This document shows positions 1-9,111 of a stretch of DNA of 38,804 bases, piece by piece; the first letter of the stretch is position 1; the number at the start of each line of letters is the position of its first letter. This stretch comes from Haloferula sp. (GTDB lineage: Bacteria; Verrucomicrobiota; Verrucomicrobiia; Verrucomicrobiales; Akkermansiaceae): positions 1-38,804 of the forward strand of contig SLAV01000080.1 in NCBI GenBank assembly GCA_007126655.1, given 5' to 3'. Under the pieces are notes generated by a model, which saw only the letters and a list, made by a program, of their open reading frames with translations, did no database searches and was not told the origin of the DNA. The position numbers and the translations under genes were made by a program.

Positions 1-12
1 AGCGAGTGGCGG

Positions 13-678
13 ATGTATGACGAGGAGGCGCACGCCGCTGCGGCGCCGAAGCCGGTGGTCGAGAGCCGGGCGTTCCCTCTTCATCTGGATGTGGCGATGG
101 CGTGGTTGCTGGTGCTGCTGGTGGTGTTTTTCCTGCAGGGGAGGGATCCCTCGCTGAGCGACCGTTTCTGCAATTCAACCACGGCGATGATGGTGGACGG
201 CGAATGGTGGCGTCCGTTCACCGCGCTGTTCCTGCACGCGGACGGGGCGCACCTGCTGGGGAACGCGCTCTTGGGCGGGGTGTTCTGCGTGCTGGTGGCG
301 CATGCGGTGGGCGCGGCGCGCGGGTGGTTCCTGATCCTTGCCTGCGGCACGATCGCCAACGCGGTGAACGCGGCGTCGCGCATGCCGGACGAGTTTCGCT
401 CGCTCGGAGCGTCCACGGCCACCTTCGCGGCGCTGGGCATCCTCGTGGGCCATGCGACGCGGCTGGCGTGGATGATGCGGTCGTTCCAGGGGTTCCGCAT
501 GTTGTTTGTCCCGCTGATCGCGGGCGGCATCCTGCTCGGATGGTTCGGGGGCGGCGGAGCCGACGCGGGGAATACCGATGTGGCCGGTCATGTGCTCGGG
601 TGGCTTACCGGAGTGGTGGCCGGGTTTTTCCTCGGCAAGCCGAGATTGCAAACCGTGTCCCCGCGCATCCGCGCTTGA
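13..678 (+). CDS. Rhomboid-family intramembrane serine protease
   Basis: A polytopic membrane protein of 221 residues expected to cleave other membrane proteins within the bilayer. Hydrophobic segments begin near residue 28 and recur to the C-terminus. The family landmarks are visible: the [10 protein letters not shown] motif of the second core helix, the catalytic serine in GASTATF (Ser134) and the catalytic histidine in DVAGHVLGW (His193). The usual GASG motif is GAST here. The reading frame stays open to the left edge of the window, so the true start may lie upstream; position 13 is only the first ATG visible. Its stop codon overlaps the start of the next gene (TGATG), so the two are probably translated together. 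Family assignment is firm; substrate is unknown. Confidence 0.8.
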   Translation: MYDEEAHAAAAPKPVVESRAFPLHLDVAMAWLLVLLVVFFLQGRDPSLSDRFCNSTTAMMVDGEWWRPFTALFLHADGAHLLGNALLGGVFCVLVAHAVGAARGWFLILACGTIANAVNAASRMPDEFRSLGASTATFAALGILVGHATRLAWMMRSFQGFRMLFVPLIAGGILLGWFGGGGADAGNTDVAGHVLGWLTGVVAGFFLGKPRLQTVSPRIRA

Positions 679-2102
679 TGAGCCACGACCGGACGCGCAT
701 GTTAACCGCCATGAGCAGGCTTAACGCCAGACGAACGGGGAAACGGGGCGGGCTGCTGCGGTGGATTCTTGCCACGTTGTTTCTCGGCACGGTCGCCGGT
801 TGCGTCGCGTTGATGTTCACCGGGGTGCCTGCGAAGGTGAAGCGCGGAGTTGTCGAGATTCGTGAGACGTGGCGCGCGGTCCGCAGCGCCGATGAGGAGG
901 CGATCCGCCGCGAGGTCGAGGAAAGCTTGCGTGCCGAAATGGAGCGCGAACCCGCGGAAGCGCGCGGAGACCAGGACGAATCCGGGGACGAGCGGCCCCG
1001 CATCGACCCTCCGCCGGTCACTACGCGTATCGGCTCGGTCATGGACGTGCGCGAGTTGAGGTCCGGCATTCCGTTCGAGACCGAGCTGAACTTCGGCGAG
1101 GGGGCGTCGGCATCCGCCGAGCGCGCGAACGAGGACAGCTTCACCGCGCGCTACACGCTGAACCTGCGGGTGCCCGCGCCCGCGACGACCGTCGGTGAAC
1201 TGGAAACCCTGAACCCGAACCTGTCGGCGATGCTGCCGGGCCTGCACGACTTGTTCGGCACGGCGGAGGTCTCGCCGTGGTTCCACACGCTTCACGATAA
1301 CAAGCTTTCCCGCGTCCGCCGCGACGCGCACACGCTCAACACGATCCTGACCAAGCACAACGTCTATGACTGCGAGACGATCCTCCACCTGCGCGGCGCG
1401 GACGGCACCCGGGTGTTCTGGCTGCAATCGATGATGGACGTCGTCTCCGACGGTTCCGACGGCGACCGCCTGCCGGAAATGCCCGACGAGATCGTCAATT
1501 CGACGAATTACCAGCCGTTCACGAGCTACGGCTGGCGCAAGCGCACGAGCCGTCCGAACCCGATGATCGCCGGCTGGGAGCGGCGCATCGAGAACGCCCG
1601 CCGTGAAATCGCCGATCCGGACACGACGGACGAGCGCAGGGCGTGGCTGCAAGACCGCAAGGCGTATCTTAAACGCGGCATCGAGGACATGACCTACCGC
1701 AGCTACCTGATCGCCGAGCACGATCCGTTCATCGTGATTCCGGTGAACCTGATCACCGCGCGCGACGATCCGTTCGCGCCGAAGGTCGGGGATTTCGCGG
1801 TGGTGGTGCACGAGGAGAGCCTCTATCCGGCCATCGTCGGCGACGGGGGGCCGAACTTCAAGGTGGGCGAGGCCTCGCTGCGGATGGCGCGCGCGATCAA
1901 TCCGCGCTCGAATCCCTACCGTCGGCCGGTGACCGACCTGACCGTCAGCTACATCGTGTTTCCCGGCAGCAAGGACACGCCGCATGGGCCGCCGGACTAC
2001 GAGCGCATCCGCACGCGCTGCGCCGAGTTGCTGAAAAAAATCGGCGGGCTGGGCGAGGGCTACGAGCTGCACGAATGGGAGAACCTGCTGCCGGAATCCT
2101 GA
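678..2102 (+). CDS. GH75 chitosanase-like protein, membrane-anchored
   Basis: A 474-residue protein with one N-terminal membrane segment (about residues 26-48, [16 protein letters not shown]), then a charged Glu/Arg-rich stretch, then a globular domain. The C-terminal region carries the hallmark of glycoside hydrolase family 75: [21 protein letters not shown] followed closely by [10 protein letters not shown]. By family knowledge the acidic residues here, Asp389 and Glu398, are the likely catalytic pair. Fungal GH75 enzymes hydrolyse chitosan; bacterial relatives are mostly uncharacterised, so the substrate is inferred. The start at 678 is chosen because it overlaps the rhomboid stop; ATGs at 699 and 711 are alternatives. 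Topology suggests the domain sits outside the cytoplasmic membrane. The gap to tlyA is 43 bases. Confidence 0.7.
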   Translation: MSHDRTRMLTAMSRLNARRTGKRGGLLRWILATLFLGTVAGCVALMFTGVPAKVKRGVVEIRETWRAVRSADEEAIRREVEESLRAEMEREPAEARGDQDESGDERPRIDPPPVTTRIGSVMDVRELRSGIPFETELNFGEGASASAERANEDSFTARYTLNLRVPAPATTVGELETLNPNLSAMLPGLHDLFGTAEVSPWFHTLHDNKLSRVRRDAHTLNTILTKHNVYDCETILHLRGADGTRVFWLQSMMDVVSDGSDGDRLPEMPDEIVNSTNYQPFTSYGWRKRTSRPNPMIAGWERRIENARREIADPDTTDERRAWLQDRKAYLKRGIEDMTYRSYLIAEHDPFIVIPVNLITARDDPFAPKVGDFAVVVHEESLYPAIVGDGGPNFKVGEASLRMARAINPRSNPYRRPVTDLTVSYIVFPGSKDTPHGPPDYERIRTRCAELLKKIGGLGEGYELHEWENLLPES

Positions 2103-2145
2103 GTCGGCGGACCGCCGCGCGAACGGAAGCCGGACCCGATGCCCG

Positions 2146-2883
2146 ATGAAAACCGAACGTCTCGACACCCTGCTCGTCGCCCGCGGGTTGTGCGGCTCGC
2201 GCGAGCAGGCCAAGCGGCTCGTGCTGGCCGGGAAAGTGCGGAGCGGCGGCCGGGTAATGGACAAACCGGGTGCGAAGATGCCGGGCGACGCGCCCGTCGA
2301 GGTGCTCGAGTCACCCCGGTTCGTCGGCCGCGGTGGGTTCAAGATTGAGGGCGCGCTGGACCACTTCGGGATCGATCCCGCCGGCCGGGTTTGCCTGGAC
2401 GTGGGTGCATCGACCGGAGGATTCACCGATTGCCTGTTGCAGCGCGGGGCCGCGCGCGTCCATGCGATCGACGTGGGCACCAACCAGTTGGTTTGGAAGC
2501 TCCGCAACGACCCGCGCGTGATCGCGCGCGAGAAATTCAACGCCCGCAATCTCGAACCCGCGGACCTCGGCGAGCCGGTGGACCTCGCGGTGATGGATCT
2601 GTCATTCATTTCGCTGACCAAGGTGCTTCCCGCCGTTTTCCGGGTGATTGGGCCGGGCGGTTCGATTGTGTGCCTGATCAAGCCGCAGTTCGAGTTGGAG
2701 CGCGGTGACATCGGGGCCGGCGGCATTGTGCGCGACCGGGCGCTACACCAGCGGGCGGCCACGAAGATCCGCGACTTCGTTGCCGCCGCGGCCGGTCCGG
2801 AATGGCGCGGCGTGATGGAATCGCCGATCACCGGCACCGATGGCAATCGTGAGTTCCTCGCGTGGATCGGCGGATTCAAATGA
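2146..2883 (+). CDS. tlyA: TlyA family rRNA (cytidine-2'-O)-methyltransferase
   Basis: A 245-residue cytosolic protein with an S4 RNA-binding domain at residues 3-65 (RLDTLLVARGLCGSREQAKR) followed by an FtsJ-like Rossmann methyltransferase domain. The SAM-binding loop is seen in CLDVGASTGGFTD, and the VMDLSFISL motif follows. Characterised TlyA proteins methylate cytidines in 16S and/or 23S rRNA; older annotations call them hemolysin A. Length is close to the usual 240-270 residues. No Shine-Dalgarno is evident; an ATG 7 bases upstream (2139) is in another frame. It may be co-transcribed with the GH75-like gene, but the functions are unrelated. The next gene is 149 bases away and I see nothing in that space. 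Confidence 0.88.
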   Translation: MKTERLDTLLVARGLCGSREQAKRLVLAGKVRSGGRVMDKPGAKMPGDAPVEVLESPRFVGRGGFKIEGALDHFGIDPAGRVCLDVGASTGGFTDCLLQRGAARVHAIDVGTNQLVWKLRNDPRVIAREKFNARNLEPADLGEPVDLAVMDLSFISLTKVLPAVFRVIGPGGSIVCLIKPQFELERGDIGAGGIVRDRALHQRAATKIRDFVAAAAGPEWRGVMESPITGTDGNREFLAWIGGFK

Positions 2884-3032
2884 TGGCAAGGCTCTGGCCG
2901 CGGGCGAGGATTCAAGGGGTAGGGGAATGCCTCCGCCTGAGCCTGAATAGCGGCGCGGCTGCTGCGATTCATCACGCGAATTCTCTTGGTTGCTTGAACC
3001 GCCGCCCAAATCCGCATTGACTGGCCCCGCCC

Positions 3033-4442
3033 ATGAATACGGCCACCTCCTTGCTCACCCGTCGCAATATCGCCCTCATCATCGCCCTCATCGGCTACCT
3101 CGTCCCCTGGTTTGTGGAAATTCCCGGTCTTTCCGAAGCCGGTCACCGCCTGCTCTCGATCTTCCTGCTTGCGGTGATCCTGTGGATGAGCGAGGCGATC
3201 CCGCTCTTCGCCACCTCCTCGATGGTGATTTTCCTGTTGGTGCTCACCTTGAGCGATGCTTCCGAGGACTTGATGTGGGGTGTGGCGGAAGGATTCACCG
3301 ATGGTGAAGCACCGGCGTATGCCATGTATTTCGCCACGCTGGCCTCGCCGGTGCTGATCCTCTTCCTCGGCGGGTTTTTCCTGGCAAATGGCGCGGCCAA
3401 ATTCGGCCTCGATAAGAATCTTTCGGCGATCATGTTGAAGCCGTTCGGCACCAAGCCGACGCGGGTGCTGCTGGGGCTGATGCTCATTACCGGATTCCTC
3501 TCGATGTGGATGAGCAACACGGCGACCACCGCCACCCTGATGGCCGTGGTGCTGCCGCTGATCCGGGGGCTGGCCCCGGAGGACCGCCTGCGCGCGGGCC
3601 TCGCCCTCGGCGTGCCGTTCGCGGCAAACATCGGCGGGATGGGGACACCCGTCGGCAGCCCGCCGAACGCCATCAGCATCGCGGCGCTCGGCGACGCGGG
3701 ATCGGTCACGTTCACGCAATGGATGCTCTTCGCCATTCCGCTGACGGCGGTGATGCTGGTTCTCACCTGGCTGGTGCTGGTGTTCTGCTTCCGCACCAAG
3801 ACCCCGGCGATCGAGTTCTCGATGGAGCAGAAATGGAACAAATCCACTCCGGCATGGATCTATTACGCGACGGCCGTCGTCACGATCGGCATGTGGGTCA
3901 CCGAGAGCCTGCACGGCGTCAACTCTTTCATCATCGGCCTGCTGCCGGTGACGGTGCTCTTGTCCACCGGCGTGATCAACACGCGCGAGTTCCGCTCGAT
4001 GGAGTGGGACGTGCTGTGGCTGGTGGCGGGTGGCATCGCGCTCGGCCGCGGCGTGGCGGTCTCGGGTTTTGACGACTGGATGGTCGGGCTGATCGACTGG
4101 CAGAACATCCCGCCGATGTTCATCGGCGGGATGCTCGCGGCGGCGGCGCTGTTCCTGAGCACGTTCATTTCCAACAGCGCGGCGGCGAACCTGCTCGCGC
4201 CGATGGCGGTGGCGATCGCGACTTCCACGGATTCCGGGCCGGTGGCGACGGTGGCATACGTGGCCCTGGCCTGTTCCATGGCGATGGCGATGCCGATCAG
4301 CACGCCGCCGAACGCCATCGCGTATGCCTCCGGCGCGATCCGCACGCCGGACATGGCCAAGGCAGGCCTGATCATCGGCTTCATCGGCATCGCCGCGCTA
4401 TACCTGCTGCTGCCGCACCTCGTGCGCTTCGCAGGCTACTAG
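3033..4442 (+). CDS. SLC13/DASS-family sodium-coupled anion transporter
   Basis: A 469-residue polytopic inner-membrane protein of the divalent anion:sodium symporter family, which imports dicarboxylates, citrate or sulfate with Na+. The two inverted-repeat signature regions are present: SNTATTATLMAVVLPL near residue 160 and ISNSAAANLLAPMAVAIA near residue 375, each followed by a PPNAI segment (GTPVGSPPNAIS and PISTPPNAIAYASG). Ser-Asn-Thr/Ser signatures of this kind coordinate sodium and substrate carboxylates in characterised members. About eleven to twelve hydrophobic segments are visible and the length is normal. Substrate cannot be read from sequence; a dicarboxylate is the commonest case. 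The kinase gene starts 46 bases downstream in the same direction, so joint transcription is possible. Confidence 0.85.
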   Translation: MNTATSLLTRRNIALIIALIGYLVPWFVEIPGLSEAGHRLLSIFLLAVILWMSEAIPLFATSSMVIFLLVLTLSDASEDLMWGVAEGFTDGEAPAYAMYFATLASPVLILFLGGFFLANGAAKFGLDKNLSAIMLKPFGTKPTRVLLGLMLITGFLSMWMSNTATTATLMAVVLPLIRGLAPEDRLRAGLALGVPFAANIGGMGTPVGSPPNAISIAALGDAGSVTFTQWMLFAIPLTAVMLVLTWLVLVFCFRTKTPAIEFSMEQKWNKSTPAWIYYATAVVTIGMWVTESLHGVNSFIIGLLPVTVLLSTGVINTREFRSMEWDVLWLVAGGIALGRGVAVSGFDDWMVGLIDWQNIPPMFIGGMLAAAALFLSTFISNSAAANLLAPMAVAIATSTDSGPVATVAYVALACSMAMAMPISTPPNAIAYASGAIRTPDMAKAGLIIGFIGIAALYLLLPHLVRFAGY

Positions 4443-4488
4443 TGGGGAAGAAACACATCCGTCCGCCGCCGCTCCGCCACCTGAATCA

Positions 4489-6414
4489 ATGAAACCACCG
4501 ATCCTCTGCCTAGCCGCGAGCAACGATGAAGCCGCGCCGGTTGCGGAGCGGCTCGAGCGGCTGGTTGCGGAGCACGGCATCCGCGTGTCACGGGAGATGG
4601 ACGGACGGGCGGCTGTGGCGTTCGTCGCTGCCGGGAGCGCCGGTGAAGCCGGGCGCATTCTGGAGGAGCTGCATGAAAGCGCGGGCCACTCGGCGACGCG
4701 GGTTGTGGGGGTGGGGAGTTTCGGTGAGGGCGGAGGAAAGGGCGGACCCCGGTTCGACGTGGTGGTCGAGTCCGGCGACGATGCCGCGCTGGCGGAGGTG
4801 CTGCGCGACCAGTTCACCCGGTTCGTGATCGCCCATGCGCCGGACCTGCTGGAGGAGACGGCCGGGATGCTGGATCTCTCGATGGTTTCCGGCGCGCTGG
4901 CAAGCGCGCGCGACAACCTGATCCGGCTGAGCGGGCGCTACGAGGTGTTCGAGGATTCGGTGCTTGGCTCGCCGGACAAGCGTGACGACGAGCTGGAGGA
5001 GGCGATGATCCATGAGATCGACCGGCTTTTCGACAATCCGCCACGCGTTCGCCTCGGGCCGGGAGAAATTTTCGCGCGCGAGGGCGACGATTCGCCTGGC
5101 ATCTGGATCATCCTCGACGGGCAGGTCGAACTCTACCGGCTGGTGGATGGCGAGGACGTGGTGTTTCATTCCGAATCGGCGGGCAGGATCGTGGGGCTGA
5201 TGTCGCTCTACCGCCAGAGTCCGATATTCTACAGTTGCCGGGCGAGGACCGAATGCACGATGTTGTATCTGCAGCGGGATGGGATCCGCCGGGCGATCCA
5301 TGAAAGCCCTGAATTCGCCGGGCATCTGATCGGTGTGATTTTGCGTTCGATGGCCCGCCGCAACCGCCGGGCGGCGCAGTTGCTGATCAAGAACCGCACG
5401 CTCAACCACAAGCTTACCGAAGGGAAGGCGGAGCTGGAGCGAACGCTCGATGACCTGAGGAAAGCGCAGGACCGCCTGGTCGAGTCGGAAAAGATGAACA
5501 CGCTCGGCATCATCGCGGCCGGCATGGCCCACGAGCTGAACAATCCGGTGGCGGCGATCCTCCGCGCCAGCGACCATCTCCGCGAGGACCTGGTCGGGCT
5601 GATGGGTGAGGTGCAAGGCCTGCGTGGTGCGGCCGGGGCGCTGGAAACGGCGGTCAAGCGGCAACCCATGTCCACACGCGAGGAACGGGAGGCCCGCAAC
5701 ACGCTGGCGGACGCCATGGGCGGCGACCGGAAGCTCGCGGGCGAACTGATCGCCGCGGGCATCCGCGGCAGGGACGAGCTGGAGCGATTGCTTGAGCGCT
5801 GCGGGGACATTCCGCGGCACCAGGCTGTCGTGCGTGTCGTGCGCGGTGGCCGGCTCGGCGGTTCGTTGCGCAATCTGGAGACGTGCTCGCGGCGGATTTC
5901 CAAGCTGGTGCGGTCGCTGAAGGTCTTCGCGCGCGACGACCAGGACTGGCAGGACGGCATCGATGTGAACCAGACGCTCGAGGACGTCGTGGCGCTGCTG
6001 GGCAGCCATTTGCGCGGCATCGATCTGCGCAAGGACTACAGCGCCCTCCCTCCGGTGAAGTGCATGCCCTCGCAGCTTGAACAGGTGTGGACGAACGTTC
6101 TCATCAACTCGATCCAGGCGATGGATGGCGAGGGCGTGATCCGCATCGAGACCGGTTTCAGCGAGAGCGAGGGAATGATCTCGGTGGTCATCGAGGACCA
6201 CGGCCCCGGCATCCCGCCCGAGGTGCAGCCGAAGTTGTTTCACAGCCGTTTCACCACCCGCGCCGGGCGGATCGAGTTCGGTCTTGGCCTTGGCCTTCCT
6301 ATCAGCAAGACGCTCGTGGCCAACCATGGCGGCGAGATTTCGTTTCAATCCGAGCCGGGGCGCACCCGGTTCACCATTCTCATCCCACCCAACCCACCCG
6401 AACCACAGACATGA
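4489..6414 (+). CDS. Cyclic-nucleotide-domain sensor histidine kinase
   Basis: A 641-residue protein without membrane segments, so a cytosolic sensor. Residues 1-170 match nothing I recognise. A CAP/cNMP-type beta-roll follows at about 180-300 (LGPGEIFAREGDDSPGIWII then GQVELYRLV), then a coiled coil (about 305-335). The kinase core has the phosphoacceptor His348 in GMAHELNNP, an insert between the two dimerisation helices, the N box near 530-545 (EQVWTNVLINSIQAM), the G1 box DHGPGIPP near 570 and the glycine-rich ATP lid FGLGLGLPISK. The beta-roll lacks an obvious complete cyclic-nucleotide cassette, so the ligand may not be cAMP or cGMP. Its stop overlaps the response-regulator start by four bases (ATGA), marking a two-component pair. 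Confidence 0.88.
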   Translation: MKPPILCLAASNDEAAPVAERLERLVAEHGIRVSREMDGRAAVAFVAAGSAGEAGRILEELHESAGHSATRVVGVGSFGEGGGKGGPRFDVVVESGDDAALAEVLRDQFTRFVIAHAPDLLEETAGMLDLSMVSGALASARDNLIRLSGRYEVFEDSVLGSPDKRDDELEEAMIHEIDRLFDNPPRVRLGPGEIFAREGDDSPGIWIILDGQVELYRLVDGEDVVFHSESAGRIVGLMSLYRQSPIFYSCRARTECTMLYLQRDGIRRAIHESPEFAGHLIGVILRSMARRNRRAAQLLIKNRTLNHKLTEGKAELERTLDDLRKAQDRLVESEKMNTLGIIAAGMAHELNNPVAAILRASDHLREDLVGLMGEVQGLRGAAGALETAVKRQPMSTREEREARNTLADAMGGDRKLAGELIAAGIRGRDELERLLERCGDIPRHQAVVRVVRGGRLGGSLRNLETCSRRISKLVRSLKVFARDDQDWQDGIDVNQTLEDVVALLGSHLRGIDLRKDYSALPPVKCMPSQLEQVWTNVLINSIQAMDGEGVIRIETGFSESEGMISVVIEDHGPGIPPEVQPKLFHSRFTTRAGRIEFGLGLGLPISKTLVANHGGEISFQSEPGRTRFTILIPPNPPEPQT

Positions 6415-6905
6415 AAAAAATCGCCATTCTCTGCATCGAGGACGAACCGGAGGTCCGCGAGGCCGTCCTGCGCGACCTCCACCCGCTCGAATCCCATTTC
6501 ATCATCGAGGCCTCCGGCGACACTGCCGACGCCGCGGCCGTTCTCGCCGAATTCGCCAACCGCGACGTCCTGCCCGGGCTGATCCTCTGCGACCACCGCC
6601 TGCCGGGTGAGAACGGCGTGGAATTCCTGGAGCGCATTCACAAAACCGAGGATTATCGGGATACGCGCAAGGTGCTGCTCACCGGCCAGGCCGGGCACAA
6701 GGACACGATTCAGGCGGTGAACCATGCCGGGCTCAACCACTATCTGGCCAAGCCATGGGACGCCGCGGATCTGGTCGAGACATCGAAGGACCAGCTCACG
6801 CGCTACGTGCTCGGCCGCGAGGATGTTGATCCGATGGACTATCTGGAGGTGCTGGATGCGCCGAAGCTGCTGGAAGCCATCGCCGCGCGCGGCGGCCCGT
6901 CATGA
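6411..6905 (+). CDS. Single-domain response regulator (REC)
   Basis: A 164-residue receiver protein, the partner of the kinase it overlaps by four bases. All receiver landmarks are present: the acidic pair Glu10-Asp11 in CIEDEPEV, the phosphoacceptor Asp61 in LILCDHRLPGENG, Thr91 in VLLTGQAG and Lys114 in YLAKPWD. After the receiver there are only about 40 residues (ending LLEAIAARGGPS) with no DNA-binding or enzymatic domain. It therefore probably signals by protein contact, as CheY-like and phosphorelay proteins do, rather than by binding DNA. The start ATG at 6411 is fixed by the overlap and by the conserved beta-1 strand beginning at residue 3. Downstream there is only a hairpin cluster. 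Confidence 0.9.
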   Translation: MKKIAILCIEDEPEVREAVLRDLHPLESHFIIEASGDTADAAAVLAEFANRDVLPGLILCDHRLPGENGVEFLERIHKTEDYRDTRKVLLTGQAGHKDTIQAVNHAGLNHYLAKPWDAADLVETSKDQLTRYVLGREDVDPMDYLEVLDAPKLLEAIAARGGPS

Positions 6906-6906
6906 C

Positions 6907-7019
6907 GGGCGGTTTGCCCAATGCTCTTCCTTTGGAAGAATTTCCAACCGTAGGCGCGATTGTGAAATCGCGGGTTGTGGGCCCGGGCGGCGTCCACCCG
7001 CCCCATTCTCACGCATGGG
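6907..7019. repeat. Cluster of five hairpins between convergent genes
   Basis: Five perfect inverted repeats follow one another between the response-regulator stop and the convergent BatA-like stop: GGGC/GCCC at 6907-6919, TTGGAA/TTCCAA at 6932-6947, CGCGATT-GTGA-AATCGCG at 6955-6972, GGGCGG/CCGCCC at 6985-7003 and CCCAT/ATGGG at 7002-7019. None is followed by a clear T-run, so this is not a textbook intrinsic terminator, though it may still stop transcription in both directions. The right part (6991-7027) recurs at 16871-16907, which points to a dispersed REP-like family. The count of pairs is seen directly; function is inference. Confidence 0.6.
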
Positions 7020-7077
7020 CCTGCGTTCCGGCCTGAAGCAACAGCATTGGGCGGTTCGCCTGCGCTTTTGTAACGCT

Positions 7078-9063
7078 TCACGCGGCCGCCGGGATGGCTT
7101 CGGCGCTGTTGTTCCGTGGTGGCAGGCACAGCAGGAGTTCGCCGATCAGGAAGAGAAGCATGGCGATGAGGAAGGCGCGCCAGACGTCGCGCGAGAGGGT
7201 GCGGTCGCCCGTTTCCCCGGCCTGTTCGAGCAGGGTGGGGTTGGCGCCTTCGAGCAGTTCGTCGAGGCGCTCGCGGGAGAGGACTTCGGGGTCGTCCTCG
7301 ATGGACGGGCGGTTGACGGCGAGCAGGCGGTCGCCGAGGCGGTACACGCCGGCTTCGTGGGCGGCGTTGGCGGGATCGGGTTTGCCGTAATCATCGAGGC
7401 GGGTGCGGGTTTCATCGCCGAAGAGGCCCGCATCACGCGCGCCGACCGTGCTGATGTATCCGGCGTCGAAACGTTCGGAGCCGGCGGCGATGAGGCGCTG
7501 GACGGCCGGGAGGAGGACATCGGCGTCGCCAAGGTTCGACCACGTGTAATCGGGCAGGCTACCGAGGAACCAGGCGGTGCCGCGGTCGAGCACCATGCGG
7601 GAGAGGAACACCTCGCCGTCCTCCCAGCGGGCGAGCGGCGCGAGGGCGTCGCCCTGGGGAATCTGGCGGCGGATCGAGCGCAGGCGGTCGGCGGTGATGG
7701 GCGAGCCGTCGAGCCCGTCGCGGAGCAGGCCGTCGCCGCGGTTCCAATCCTGGAGGATGAAGAACGACCCGCGCGCCGCGTCCTCGGGTTCGCTCCAGCC
7801 CGCGCCGAGAAAGGTCGCGTCGGGTGCGGTGGCGGAGCCTGGTGGCAGGAACATGACGTGGCCGCCATCGCCAACGAAATCCTCGACGAGGTTTGCGGCG
7901 GAGCCCGTCGGCATCGGTGCGGCCCAGAGGATGGCGGAGAGTTCGGAGGTGTTCAGGTTCGTCGCATCGGCCGGGTCGATGCGTTCGGCCTCCTGACCGC
8001 CGTATCCGGGGGGGGCCGCGGCCAGTGAGAGATAGGAGGCGGCTTCACCGCGCGGGGCGACGATGGCGGTGCGGACCGGGCGATCAGGCCCATATGCGAA
8101 GTAGGCGACGTTGTCGCGTGGATTGCCGTCGGCCGGGATGGAGACCCAGCCGTGGCCGGATTCGCTGTCGGGCGGCAGGGTGAGGCGCTGCTGGAATGTG
8201 AGCGACTGGGCGGGGAGGGTGAGCATTTCGGTGGTGCTGGCACCATCGAGCTGGATCGTGAGCGGGATATTCGCCGTGCCGCGCGCCGCGACGTCGCGAA
8301 CGATCTGGAGGTCGAGGACGAGTTCGTCTCCGGCGCGTCTTGAGCCGACCAGTGAGATGGAATTATTGGGCGCGGTCTCTCCGGTGAGTGCGAGGATGCG
8401 CACGGCGGGCGGCTGGGGCAGGGCGAGGATGCTGGCGCGTGCGCCTGCCCAGCGTTCTTCGGACGCCTCCCAGTTGGTGGCCTGAAGGTCGGATGCGAGC
8501 CAGACCTCGGAGCGGCCGGGGGTCTCGGCGAGGTATTCGGCGGCGCGGGTGACCAAGGCGGGGAAATCGGCTGCGGTGTCGGTAGCGGAGGTCTGGGAGA
8601 TTTCGGGCAGGACGTCGGGCGACGGGACCTCCATCGGATCACCGGTGGCGCTGTCGATGAGCACAAGGCGTGCTCCGCCGAGTGAGGTCATCGCCTCGGC
8701 GATGCGTTCGAGGACGATGGCGCGGCGCGGTTCGAGGCCGTCGCCGGGGCGGATTTCCATGGATGCGGAGCGGTCGAGGATGAGGACCACGGTGTCGATC
8801 GCTCCGCCACCCCAGCCGAGAAGGCCGGAAACGACCGGGCGCGCGGCGGCAAACATGAGCGCGGCGATGGCGAGCGCTCGGCAGGTAAGGATCAGGATGT
8901 GGCGGAGCTTCTTCTTGCCCCGCGACTCACGTGTGGCCTTGAGCAGGAACTGCATGGCCGCCCACTTCACCGTCTTGTGGCGGCGGCGGTTGATGAGGTG
9001 GATGATGACCGGGATCGAGGCGGCCAGCACGCCCCAGAGCAGCGCTGTGTTGAGGAAGGTCAT
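7078..9063 (-). CDS. BatA-domain protein with VWA-like fold
   Basis: A 661-residue membrane protein opening with the BatA-type double membrane segment: residues 4-24 (NTALLWGVLAASIPVIIHLI) and about 57-80, separated by a basic loop (RRRHKTVKWAAMQFLLK). A von Willebrand A-like domain follows with a MIDAS-type DRSAS motif (Asp97, Ser99, Ser101). The long middle part looks extracytoplasmic, and one more hydrophobic helix (AFLIAMLLFLIGELLLC) lies near the C-terminus. It is the third gene after moxR and the DUF58 gene on the minus strand, the order expected for MoxR-BatA systems. Such systems are thought to act as chaperone or assembly modules at the envelope; the client here is unknown. The spacing from the DUF58 gene is 48 bases. 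Confidence 0.82.
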   Translation of the reverse strand: MTFLNTALLWGVLAASIPVIIHLINRRRHKTVKWAAMQFLLKATRESRGKKKLRHILILTCRALAIAALMFAAARPVVSGLLGWGGGAIDTVVLILDRSASMEIRPGDGLEPRRAIVLERIAEAMTSLGGARLVLIDSATGDPMEVPSPDVLPEISQTSATDTAADFPALVTRAAEYLAETPGRSEVWLASDLQATNWEASEERWAGARASILALPQPPAVRILALTGETAPNNSISLVGSRRAGDELVLDLQIVRDVAARGTANIPLTIQLDGASTTEMLTLPAQSLTFQQRLTLPPDSESGHGWVSIPADGNPRDNVAYFAYGPDRPVRTAIVAPRGEAASYLSLAAAPPGYGGQEAERIDPADATNLNTSELSAILWAAPMPTGSAANLVEDFVGDGGHVMFLPPGSATAPDATFLGAGWSEPEDAARGSFFILQDWNRGDGLLRDGLDGSPITADRLRSIRRQIPQGDALAPLARWEDGEVFLSRMVLDRGTAWFLGSLPDYTWSNLGDADVLLPAVQRLIAAGSERFDAGYISTVGARDAGLFGDETRTRLDDYGKPDPANAAHEAGVYRLGDRLLAVNRPSIEDDPEVLSRERLDELLEGANPTLLEQAGETGDRTLSRDVWRAFLIAMLLFLIGELLLCLPPRNNSAEAIPAAA

Positions 9064-9111
9064 GGGTGTGTAATGCGGAAGATCGGGAAAGCTAGAATGC
9101 GGAAATGCGCC

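Noticed and set aside
702-3914. Very long minus-strand open frame across GH75-like, tlyA and transporter genes
   Set aside because: It is the antisense of three genes with clear family motifs; its translation is Arg/His/Gly-rich without any motif, as expected in high-GC DNA.
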